Assembly (NCBI GenBank): GCA_963921935.1
Contig: OY998176.1
Location: 166,507,590-166,571,589, forward strand
From: Galeruca laticollis
Lineage: Eukaryota > Arthropoda > Insecta > Coleoptera > Chrysomelidae
Direction of reading: 5' to 3'
DNA: 64,000 nt
The notes below the pieces were generated by a model that saw only the letters and a list, made by a program, of their open reading frames with translations, searched no databases and had not been told where the DNA came from. Positions 55,300 through 64,000 of the stretch are shown here, piece after piece (position 1 is the first letter of the stretch; each line of letters begins with the position of its first letter). Both the position numbers and the translations under genes were made by a program.

Positions 55300-56080
55300 A
55301 TGTAACAAAATACAAACAATATAAGATAGGCACATGGAATGTAAGAAGTATTGCAGGAAAAGAACAGGAATTGATACAAGAATTCAAAAAGTCAAAGCTA
55401 GAAATGCTCGCGATAACATAAACAAAGAAAAAAGGAACAGGAGAAATGAAAATAGAGGACTGAGGAATATTATACAGCGGAGAAGAACAGGACAAAAGAG
55501 CAGCGGCAGGAGTGGGATGTATATTAAGTTCCAAATATGTTGAAAAACTCATAGAATGGCAAGGAATTAATGAAAGAATTATGGAAATTAAACTACAGAT
55601 GACATAAAAAGAAATTATTGAAATAATAATTGCATATGGACCCAATGAAAATGACTTATATAGTAGCAGAAAAAGGTATTTTCTGGAAAAAACTTCGAGA
55701 GATATATGACGAGGCTAAACTTTCTGTAATCATTATGGGAGATTTGAATACGAGAATAGAAAACATCACAAAAGAAACAGAAGGAGTGATGAGAAGCTTC
55801 GGCGAAACAATAAGAAATAGGAATGAATCCGAAATAATAGAGTTCTGTATACAAAATGGACTGGTAATACAAAACACATTCTTCCAGCATGAAGACTGTC
55901 AGAAATACACAAGAGAAGAACCAGGAAGAGATGAGAAATCAACCATAGATTATATTATAACTGAAAAAATAAATTGAAAAATGGTAAAAGACCTAAGAAT
56001 ATACCGGAGTGCAGAATTAGGAACAGATCACTACTTGGTGGCAGCAACTATAGAACAAAACATTTCTGAAAAGCAAACCC
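55300..56080 (+). pseudogene. LINE apurinic endonuclease fragment
   Basis: From about 55323: KIGTWNVRSIAGKEQELIQEF, then KLEMLAIT with a stop where ETK would follow, AAAGVGCILSS, IIIAYGPNEND (shifted frame), VIIMGDLNTRIEN, STIDYIITEKIN and GTDHYLVAATIE. These are ordered motifs of the endonuclease domain of RTE/L1-type LINE ORF2 (asparagine of TWNVR, GDLN, TDHYLV). There are one or two frameshifts and a few stops. No RT follows before 56130. Confidence 0.78.
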
Positions 56081-56129
56081 ATGAAATTAAAAATTCACAT
56101 AAAGAGAAAATCGCCAAAAAAACATATGT

Positions 56130-56605
56130 AACAAACATACAGAAATACTAATCTAAATAAATATATCTACCCCAGGAATATGCTCAGAGTATCAATCTAG
56201 CAGTTTTGATCATTAAAAAATATTGAAAAACTGTTCCCAGTAAATTATTGCTATTTTACGGTCAGCACTAATTGAGCACTAAGTACTTAACCCCTTAGAA
56301 TCATTAATTACTGATGCAGATCTGTGTATTCGCCCCAGGAACATGCTCAGAGTGTTATACTAGAAGTTTTGATAATGAAAATTGAAAAAAAAAATTTCGT
56401 TGATATACTTATCACATATAGCCAGCAGTCATTGAGCACTAAATTTTCTGTATTTTGCTTTAGAACTACTCGTAATATTGAATTATTACGGTGTATGAGG
56501 GTGTACACTGCTAGCTTAATTAAAAGTTAACAGGATTCTCATTTTCTAGTAATATATGAGAGCATCAAATTTCAGCTTTTGGCACTAAATGAGCACTAAT
56601 TGTTA
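56130..56605. repeat. Degenerate tandem repeat of about 160 bp
   Basis: Units share CCCCAGGAA-ATGCTCAGAGT, AGTTTTGAT and TGAGCACTAA; the last motif recurs at 56273, 56433 and 56590. Confidence 0.65.
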
Positions 56606-56631
56606 CCCTTATTCCCACCCGATTCTGCTGA

Positions 56632-57584
56632 TGTGATCATACTAGCTTTATAGAGGTATTTATTTGTACTTTTATTGCCGTCTTTATCGAATCAGTTTAA
56701 GTACGTCACTACATTATTTTTTGCCAGTGGATCTTTGAAGTGCAATAACTTGAATCTGGAGTTCAATGCAATTGTCAGTGCCATGATTGAGCGGAATTCG
56801 ATTTGTTCGAATCACCTGATTATCTGTTTCCCTACTTCATTTTTGAGCTGGACGATAATCGAATCTTAAGGTAAAGTTTTGTTCAGAGCTTCATTTAGGT
56901 ACATGTCTAGCAAGGGGAATAACTTTACTGACCGTCACATATAATTCCCTAGAAATATATTTCGTTACAGTTTCATAGCACTTTAATAGAAAAATTATCT
57001 CCTTGATACTATTAAGTTCACAGCCAGTTATCATGCTGGACGCATCACAACGACTGAGCAGAATTTTGCTAATTGCAGAAGCCAGCTGGACAAATCTGTG
57101 TATCATGACATCTAGAATTATTTTCTTAGCATTACCTTTTGTTCACCCTGTGATGATCCCGACAGAACAGTATTGTAAAAATGACATTAGCATGTTAATA
57201 TTAATTTCAATATATAGCGAGCATTGATCCATGAAGGTCAATGCTAGATATACGGAGAGCACGTTCTAATTAAAATGTAAATATCACGCTCAACTGATAG
57301 GCGGAAGGTCTGGCATGCAGGCCACTAAACGACCGCTTCCTATAACGGTAAAGTGTCGGCAAACTGACGATTCATTCATTCCTCATTATTATTTTGAATA
57401 AGTTAAAATGTATAAGGTATTGTAATCTGTGTTAATTCTAAGTATACAAATCCCAGTGAGTTTTTAAAGATGTTGTTTGCTCAACCCCCGAAGATCGTTT
57501 ACTAGGTAAGTGCTTTCCCAAAGATATAATACTTCCATGGAGGACGTAGTTTATACGAGGGGCACTTACTGAATAACCACTACA
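56632..57584 (+). repeat. 5' LTR (mdg1-like)
   Basis: 953 bases, highly similar to the 3' copy. It has an extra stretch of about 60 bases near 57498-57560, between CCCCCGAAG and GGGCACTTAC, and lacks about 19 bases that the 3' copy has near 63241. Frames inside it occur in both LTRs and are not genes. Confidence 0.88.
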
Positions 57585-57600
57585 TGGCGATCCTGCCAGC
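57585..57600 (+). other. Primer binding site (mdg1-like)
   Basis: TGGCGATCCTGCCAGC directly after ...CCACTACA. It starts with TGGCGA as tRNA-Arg-type sites of the mdg1/412 group do (general knowledge). The LTR end plus site (20 bases) is repeated at 57640-57659. Confidence 0.55.
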
Positions 57601-57834
57601 GAAATGGTTATGGTAAAATTTATGGTAAAATGTACATCGCCACTACATGGCGATCCTGCGAACTATTGGTAGATTGGTTATGGTAAAATGGTAAATATTT
57701 CTGCACAAGCAAATGGTAATGGTGAATAGTAATATTCGACAATAAACGGTAAATATTCCTGCAAAACAAATGGTAAGGACGAGTGGAAGTATATGGTCTT
57801 CTATCTTAATTTGGGACCCTGGAGAAGAGAAACC

Positions 57835-58068
57835 ATGGGAGGCTCATCAACTAAACAAGAGGCAAAAGGAACTGGCACTGTCAATAATACTTTTATGGTA
57901 CAGCAAGACAGTTTTCCGATGCACATAATGGTTCTATTGTATATCATAACAGTAGCTTTTATCTTAAAATTAATTTGGTCATTGTCGAAAACGCATCGAA
58001 GAGCGTTGAAAAGGGACATCAACCGAGGCATTTCAGCAAAGCAGACATCAGGAGCTCTGACTGCGTGA
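57835..58068 (+). CDS. Small ORF: predicted myristoylated single-pass membrane peptide
   Basis: The frame is open from ATG 57793, but ATG 57835 lies in ACCATGG context and gives 77 residues starting MGGSSTKQE, which fits the N-myristoylation signal (Gly2, Ser5, Thr6). One hydrophobic segment (IMVLLYIITVAFILKLIW, about residues 31-48) is followed by a basic stretch (KTHRRALKRDINRG). Predicted topology is a membrane-anchored peptide. It lies between the primer binding site and gag and ends 47 bases before the gag ATG. I have the impression that small upstream ORFs occur in mdg1/412-type elements but cannot confirm homology. Function unknown; a role at membranes or in assembly is only a guess. 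Confidence 0.55.
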   Translation: MGGSSTKQEAKGTGTVNNTFMVQQDSFPMHIMVLLYIITVAFILKLIWSLSKTHRRALKRDINRGISAKQTSGALTA

Positions 58069-58115
58069 ATATTGTAAGTACTTATGCATTCTATTCTTAT
58101 GAACGAATTTTAGAA

Positions 58116-59480
58116 ATGTCGATAACGTGGGAAGATTTTGAAGATAAGTTAAGATTAATCGTGGAAGAAGTTGATAAACAGGGAAAAAGGGTTTTGAAAA
58201 AGGAAACACCTAAAAATCCTGCTATACATATTGAAGTGATTAATAGTATAATAAAATGGACTGTCTCGACCCTTACTTCGTGGAATATGCTCATATTAGT
58301 GTTTTTAAATGGAACTCAAGGTCTCTAGTTAATTCCACAATATAATACAAGTTATTGAAAATTCTAAAAAATTGACAATTGTTTCGATAAATCAATATCA
58401 CCATAGGGCTAATAATATCTAAGCTTCAATATTTGTAATATCACATCTTCTTCTTTTTTCTATAAACATATATTAAGCCAATCACAAGTTAGGTTACTTC
58501 TTGGTCTAGCCAAATATAACTACTAAACATCAGGTAGGCATAAAATGAAATGTAACTTCTGTCATTCTGACGATGATATTGATTTATCGAAACAATTGTC
58601 AATTTTTTAGAATTTTCAATAACTTGTATTATATTGTGGAATTAACTAGAGACCTTGAGTTTCATTTAAAAACACTAATAGTATAATAGTTCTTCATAAT
58701 AATTTTGCTAAGTTATTAGCTAAAAATTGGAAAAATTTAAGTTTAGTACAACAAGAGAGTTGTAAAAATTATTCAGATAGGATTAGAGATAAAACTGCTA
58801 GGGCATTTCAAGCGTTAAATTGTAGTATTAGAATACCTACCTCTATATTCGAGGAAATCGATACTATTGTATTACAAACAATAAGCAAACATTTGAAAAT
58901 GGCGACAAATATGAACGATTTTTTTAATTTTGCGAGTAAAGTTTTACCGACCGAATTTAACGGGGAAGCAAGCAAATTACAATCATTTTTGGATTCATTA
59001 GATTTGCTACAAACAAACACGACAGGTTACGAAGGAAATGCTATTTCACTAATTAAGACGAGATCAACGGGAAAGGCCAGAAGTTTGATCACGACGGAAA
59101 ACTCCATTACAGAAATCAAGAATAAACTAAAAACAGGAATAAGAGGCCTTCTCTTAGCGAAACTTGGTAAAGTAAGACAAAATGGAGAAGACCTAACACA
59201 GTACGCAACGGAGATAAAAAAATTAACAGAGAGACTACAGGCAGCATACGTGTCGGAAGGGATCCCCGAACGACTAGCCGAAAAATATACTAAGGAAGCA
59301 ACGATTAAGGCAGTAACTACGAATGCCACAACGGATGCAACCATAACAATCATCGCAGCGGGAAGTTTTGAAACTACGCAAGAAGTACTATCCAAACTAG
59401 TTTCAGTAGAAGGTATAGTAGTGGAAAAAAAATTTTCCGATACCAACAAATGGGTTGATAGGAAGAGACTTCATGAATAA
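58116..59480 (+). pseudogene. Gag of mdg1-like element, interrupted by insertion
   Basis: ATG at 58116 (MSITWEDFEDKLRLIVEE). The frame is open to the insertion at 58254. After the insertion and its target duplication (58676-58688) the same frame continues open (VLHNNFAKLL) to the stop at 59480, so gag was intact before the insertion. The C-terminal half (from 58893) has the capsid-like region (FASKVLPTEFNG, LQSFLDSLDLL, LTERLQAAYV, EKYTKEATIKAV). The expected zinc knuckle is absent: near 59450 the sequence jumps to the end of protease. Another reading is that only 58893-59480 is still translated. Confidence 0.82.
58254..58675 (+). mobile_element. Penelope-derived short insertion with inverted arms
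   Basis: 422 bases made of a left arm (to about 58400) and its reverse complement (about 58560-58675), matching the arms of the 28.8-kb element. The middle keeps only a short arm-proximal region. Flanked by the 13-base direct repeat TAATAGTATAATA at 58241-58253 and 58676-58688. Non-coding. Confidence 0.85.
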
Positions 59481-60840
59481 AAATAATTGTGTATTAGATT
59501 ATTCACAATCAGAATTACATATAAATTGCAAGGCTAAGAATTCGATAACCATACAGATTTTTGGTAATCCAGAATACGACACTTTAGCAATACCGCCTAG
59601 ATGTGAGGCTAATAGAGAATTTTAACAATTTCAGAAAGGATACAGTGGTAGAGCAACAGGAAATAGCACCGGGATTATTTATAGCCAGATCCATAATATC
59701 GGGGAAAAACCCGTATGTTAGAATTTTGAATACAAATTATGGAAGTGTTTCAGTAAAAACTAAGAATATTGAAATCTTGGTTCTAGATTTGTTCGAGGTA
59801 TATACAATTACGAGTGATAATAGTAATAGAATAAAAGAATTAAGGGAATCATCAAATTTAGAAGTACCAGAATATGTAAGAAACGATTTAACGAAACTGT
59901 GTGAGAATTACGTAGGTATATTCGCTTTAAAGAATGATATACTAACGCACAATAACTTTTATGAACAAAGGATGTCAGTAAAAGATGATACACAGATATA
60001 CATAAAAAATTATCGCACACCACATTCACAATCAACGGAATTAAATAGTCAAGTAGAGAAACTTATAACACAGGGAATAATTGAACCCTCAGTATCAGAT
60101 TATAATAGTCCAGTATTATTAGTACCGAAGAAATCGACGAATCAGGATAAGGCATGGAGACTTTTTATAGATTTTAGGCAGCTAAATAAGAAAATAGTCA
60201 CAGATAAATTTCCTTTACCCCGTATAGATGCAATTTTAGACCAATTAGGGAGAGCAAAATGGTTTTCAGTTTTAGATCTTATGTCAGGTTTTCATCAAAT
60301 ACCTTTAGAACAGTCTTCTAGGAAATGCACTTCGTTCAGTACAGAAAAAGGCTCATTCCAATTCACAAGATTATCTTTTGGGTTAAACATAGGTCCTAAT
60401 AGTTTTTTACGAATGATGTCAATAGCATTCTCAGGCCTCACGCCGAAAGAAGCATTTCTTTATATGGATTATATAGTTGTGATAGGAATTTCTGAAAATT
60501 ATCACTAGGCCAATATAAGGAAAGTGTTTGACGCATGTCGTAGATTCAATTCAAAGTTGAATCCACAAAAATGCCAATACTTCAGGCGAGAAGTCACATA
60601 TTCAGGTCATAATTTATCAAAGGATGGTGTTCCACCGGACAAAGCAAAATATTCAGTCATTCAGCATTATCCAGTACCAATAAAAACCGACTAAGTCAAA
60701 AGATTCGTTGCATTCTGCAATTATTATAGAAGGTTCATTCAGAATTTTGCCGAAATATGTATCCCTCTAAATAGGTTAGCTAGGAAAAACGTAAAATTTG
60801 AGTGGTCATAAGCAAGATTTCAGAAACATATTCAGCATAT
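59473..60840 (+). pseudogene. Pol of mdg1-like element: protease end and RT
   Basis: Frame from 59473 gives the end of protease (IQIFGNPEYDTLAIPPRCEA). A shift near 59620 leads to 59603-60508: QEIAPGLFIARSI, IIEPSVSDYNSPVLLVPKK, WRLFIDFRQLN, FSVLDLMSGFHQIPLE and LSFGLNIGPNSF. The catalytic motif is YMDYIVV, with the second Asp of YxDD changed to Tyr. Stops follow at 60506 and later, but RT thumb motifs are readable (FNSKLNPQKCQYF, VKRFVAFCNYYRRF). Confidence 0.85.
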
Positions 60841-60854
60841 TATTTAGATTTATA

Positions 60855-61210
60855 ACTTTCTAACTGCAATTCATTGGGGAATAAATAATAATAAGTGTTA
60901 TTTATATGGTTCACCACATTTCATAGTAAAAACAGATCATAAGCCACTAACTCATTTATTTGCAATCAAAGAACCAACGTCGAAACTCACGAGAATAAGA
61001 CTCGATTTGGAAGAATATGATTTTGAAATACAGTATGTCAAAGGTATAGCGAACTACGCAGATATCATATCGAGAATATCCATAGAAGAACTTAAGGATT
61101 TATATATAAATAATTCACATGTCTTGGCAATCACAAGAGCACAAACACGAAAAGAACACGCTCAATTAGAAAAGGATCTGAGGATTACCGAAGAGACAAA
61201 GAAAGAATGA
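60855..61210 (+). pseudogene. RNase H C-terminal remnant and connection
   Basis: NFLTAIHWGIN, YLYGSPHFIVKTDHKPLTHLF and RIRLDLEEYDFEIQYVKG are the second half of a Ty3/Gypsy RNase H. The TDAS half is missing by deletion near 60850. It continues open as NYADIISRISIEEL to 61210. Confidence 0.8.
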
Positions 61211-61629
61211 ATACAAAAACCTTCAGTAATAAAAGTTTTAAATAATCTTTAGGCACATATATTACCAATTTTACACTTTGAAAATAACCGTATCTCACTA
61301 AGGATGAGCATTCGGATCAAAAATAAATTGAAATTTAGTGAAGCCTTAATTACCGGAATACACAACTCCGACCTAGGACGAACGTTGGAAAAGCTTGAGG
61401 AGCTATCGGTAAAAAATTAAGTAAAAAGAATGAAGATATATACAAATGATAATATATTCAAAAAGTGCACAGTAGAAGAATTTATAGAAGAAGGAAATCA
61501 AAGGTTAAAAAATATTCAAGTATGTATATGCGAAGTACCAAAGACAGTACAGCAGAAAGAATAGATCCAGAAGATTTCAGAAAGATAACACAACGATCCA
61601 ATGTTTGGGTGACATGTACGAAATAATGG

Positions 61630-62470
61630 ATTATTAAAGAAACTAAGAGCAAATTCAAGCTGGAAAAACATGGAGAAAGACGTAAGGAAGTACGTAAAGA
61701 ATTGCCATAAATGCCAAATGAATAAAGCAAAGCTTAATCATAAGACAAAATTTGTCATGACAGATACATCTATAAAACCGTTTGATATTATTTACATAGA
61801 CACAATAGGTCCGATTGTAGAAAGTAACAACGGGAATCGCTATTGTATTACAATATTATGCGAACTATTCAAATACGCGGTGATGATACCGGTCAAGGAC
61901 AAGGAAACATACAAAATAGCAAAAGCAATATTTGACAATTTTATACCGAATTACGGATTGATGAAGGAGATAAGAACAGATCAAGGGACGGAATACAAGA
62001 ATGAAATAATGGAGAACTTAGCGGAACTTTTAAAAATAAAACATAATTTTTCAACAGCATACCATCATGAGGCCATAGGCAGTTGTGAAAGATTACATAG
62101 AACATTTAATGAGTATATAAGAAGCTTTATCAGAGATTCTAGAGATAACTGGTGCGAGTTTGTAAAAATGTTTGCATATTGCTATAATACAACACCAAAC
62201 ACGGATACACTCCTTTTGAGTTATTATACGGGAGAAAACCCAATTCACCATAATTCTTGAATGTAGAAATAGAACCGTGTTACAATCTTGAAAGATATGA
62301 TAAAGAGTTAAAATATAAGTGACAATACGCAAATGAAAGTGCCAAACAGTTTTTAATAAAAAACAAAATAATTAGAGTCAATAATAGTGAATAAGAATCT
62401 TCACCTGCAAACTTTAGATTGGGGCTATTAGTTATTTTAAAAGATTAAGGGAGAAATAAGTTCGATCCAC
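61630..62470 (+). pseudogene. Integrase of mdg1-like element
   Basis: Best part is open at 61670-62260, and the same frame extends upstream (LLKKLRANSSWKN), so Met 61670 is not the true start. Cys pair CHKCQ of the zinc-binding domain; catalytic Asp in YIDTIGP, Asp in RTDQGTEY and Glu in GSCERLHRT, with 35 residues between the last two (DD35E). All three residues are present. After 62260 stops accumulate, but C-terminal domain sequence is still readable (VNNSE, NFRLG) to about 62500. Confidence 0.85.
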
Positions 62471-62660
62471 ATTATTTAGGTAACCACAGACCGTTCATAA
62501 GAATCGTTTGTATAAATACAACAGCAAAAAATAATTGTTAACAAGTGTAGGGCGTTCATAAACAAACAAGTAGTGTTAGTAAACAAAAATGAAAAAAACA
62601 ATCAGCGCAAACTACTAACGTTATAGGTAGTATCGAAAAATTAAAACGATAATTTTTCTC

Positions 62661-62676
62661 TTCCAAGAGGGGATGA
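62661..62676 (+). other. Polypurine tract (mdg1-like)
   Basis: CCAAGAGGGGATGA precedes the 3' LTR start TGTGATGATCC. An LTR start three bases earlier is also possible. Confidence 0.6.
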
Positions 62677-63585
62677 TGTGATGATCCCGAAAGAATAGTA
62701 GTAGTATTTATTTGTACTTTTATTGCCGTCTTTATCGAATCAGTTTAAGTACGTCACCACATTATTTTTTGCCAATGGATCTTTGAAGTGCAATAACTTG
62801 AATCTAGAGTTCAATGCAATTGTCAGTGCCATGATTGAGCGGAATTCGATTTGTTCGAATCACCTGATTATCTGTTTCCCTAATTCATTTTTGAGCTGGA
62901 CGATAATCGAAACTCTAGGTAAAGTTTTGTTCAGAGCTTCATTTAGGTACATGTCTAACAAGGGGAATAACTTTACTGACCGTCACATATAATTCCCTAG
63001 AAATATATTTCGTTACAATTTCATAGCACTTTAATAGAAAAATTATCTCCTTGATACTATTAAGTTCAGAGCCAGTTATCATGCTGGACGTATCACAACG
63101 ACTGAGCAGAATTTTGCTAATTGCAGAAGCCAACTGGACAAATCTGTGTATCATGACATCTAGAATTATTTTCTTAGCATTACCTTTTGTTCACCCTGTG
63201 ATGATCCCGAAAGAACAGTATTGTAAAAAGGACATTAGCATAGAAACAAGATTAAAGTATGTTAATATTAATTTCAATATATAGCGAGCATTGATCCATG
63301 AAGGTCAATGCTAGATATACGGAGAGCACGTTCTAATTAAAATGTAAATATCACGCTCAACTGATAGGCGGAAGGTCAGGCATGCAGGCCACTATACGAC
63401 CGCTTCCTATAAAGGTAAAGTGTCGGCAAACTGACGATTCATTCATTCCTTATTATTATTTTGAATAAGTTAAAATGTATAAGGTATTGTAATCTGTGTT
63501 AATTCTAAATATACTAATCCCAGTGAGTTTTTAAAGATGTTGTTTATTCATCCCCCGAAGGGGCACTTACTGAGTGACCACTACA
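62677..63585 (+). repeat. 3' LTR (mdg1-like)
   Basis: 909 bases; begins TGTGATGATCCCGAA and ends GACCACTACA. Highly similar to 56632-57584 apart from the two length differences noted there. Confidence 0.88.
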
Positions 63586-64000
63586 ACCCGGATTCGATCT
63601 GTAATTTTCGTAATTCGACACTAGCAGTCAGACTTTTTCTATGAATTTCACAATATCTCGACCTTTAAGGTCTATTTATAAACTCGCAGTTTCCGTCGCC
63701 ATTACCGTTCCCTTTTCCGTTGCTGTTTGACGTTGCAGTTGCCGTTGATAGTATCAATTTTTAATCCTAACGTTTGATGTTCACCGCCGTTGTGTTCCGG
63801 TTAAATAATTCTTATTCCTTCTTCTACTTCTACAATGTTTTCTTGAGAGTCATTGTCATGAAGAATATCATTGCCATTCACATCGAAATCCATTCTTCAC
63901 AAAGCACAAATCAACAAAAATAAATCCTTATCAACATGACTCAGCTACACAACTTTCAATCAGATATTTAAGGTTATGCTAAACCCACTAAACGCGATTT
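63586..64000. other. Right flank with one small minus-strand ORF
   Basis: A 30-codon minus-strand frame at 63801-63893 begins MDFDVNGNDILHDNDSQEN and is acidic; it has no recognised domain. A TATAAATAG motif (minus strand, about 63671-63680) lies downstream of it rather than upstream. The window ends before more can be said. Confidence 0.25.

Larger units (their letters stand above)
56632..63585 (+). mobile_element. mdg1/412-like LTR retrotransposon, defective
   Basis: LTRs 56632-57584 and 62677-63585 (TGTGAT...ACTACA). Internal order: primer binding site, small membrane ORF, gag, pol remnant, polypurine tract. Gag most resembles mdg1/412-type Gag (ASKVLP-EFNG, LQSFLDSLDLL, AYVSEGIPERLAEKYTKEA, each read by eye). 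The zinc knuckle and most of protease are deleted, as is most of RNase H. There is no envelope gene. Gag carries a later Penelope-derived insertion. Confidence 0.85.

Noticed and set aside
56675..57106. Frames duplicated at 62723-63154
   Set aside because: LTR sequence of the mdg1-like element; present on both strands and without recognisable domain.
56600..63600. Complete retrovirus-like element with envelope
   Set aside because: No reading frame or hydrophobic glycoprotein-like sequence between integrase and the 3' LTR.

Overview
This window is an AT-rich, transposon-packed piece of a eukaryotic genome, almost certainly an insect. The evidence is an mdg1/412-like LTR element, a SAP-domain Ty3/Gypsy element, I/Jockey-like and CR1/L2-like LINEs, Penelope-like elements, TA-flanked fold-back elements, long (TA)n tracts and an AT-rich satellite. 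There are no bacterial operons, ribosome binding sites, tRNAs, rRNAs or CRISPR arrays. No complete host gene could be recognised. Species cannot be fixed from the sequence; a large-genome insect such as a beetle is only a guess.

Layout. 1-1.85 kb: unassigned flank with a Penelope-like GIY-YIG remnant. 1.9-27.7 kb: a cluster of four related LTR retrotransposons, here called A (1926-9425, minus), B (11224-17822, plus), C (about 17877-24797, minus) and D (24824-27737, minus). They share a long coiled-coil Gag that starts with M-x-LRxGK. A, B and C also share LTRs of about 1.9-2.0 kb and a tRNA-Lys-like primer binding site. Only C has reverse transcriptase, RNase H and integrase, and all three are broken. 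A has an intact 736-residue Gag and a protease reading frame but no RT or integrase. D has only Gag. A, B and C abut (TA)n microsatellites at both ends, and the LTR pairs of A and D are nearly identical, so the insertions are young. In A and C the gag and pol frames overlap in the -1 register at the same A-AAT-TTN heptamer.

27.7-36.7 kb is poorer in recognisable genes. It holds a TA-flanked fold-back element with a 76-bp perfect palindrome (28.6 kb), a Penelope-like element with inverted arms (28.8-29.8 kb), a 148-bp relic of the same family (31.6 kb) and a 1-kb fold-back element with TA-CAGG ends (34.4-35.35 kb). 36.7-39.8 kb is an I/Jockey-like LINE with an intact ORF1 and a decayed ORF2. 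42.1-50.9 kb is a heavily decayed Ty3/Gypsy element with a SAP-domain Gag and a relic CCCH-finger frame before its 3' LTR. Its 5' LTR is split by a truncated LINE and a GC-rich segment.

53.3-55.3 kb is a satellite arranged as two copies of a five-monomer higher-order unit, followed by a LINE endonuclease fragment (55.3-56.1 kb). 56.6-63.6 kb is an mdg1/412-like LTR element with a small upstream ORF encoding a predicted myristoylated single-pass membrane peptide. Its gag is interrupted by a 422-bp Penelope-derived insertion with a 13-bp target duplication. The most unusual signals are the Asn-rich Gag family with its conserved frameshift site and its RT-less members, the stacked primer binding sites inside element A's LTR, the (TA)n insertion pattern, the palindromic element and the membrane micro-ORF.
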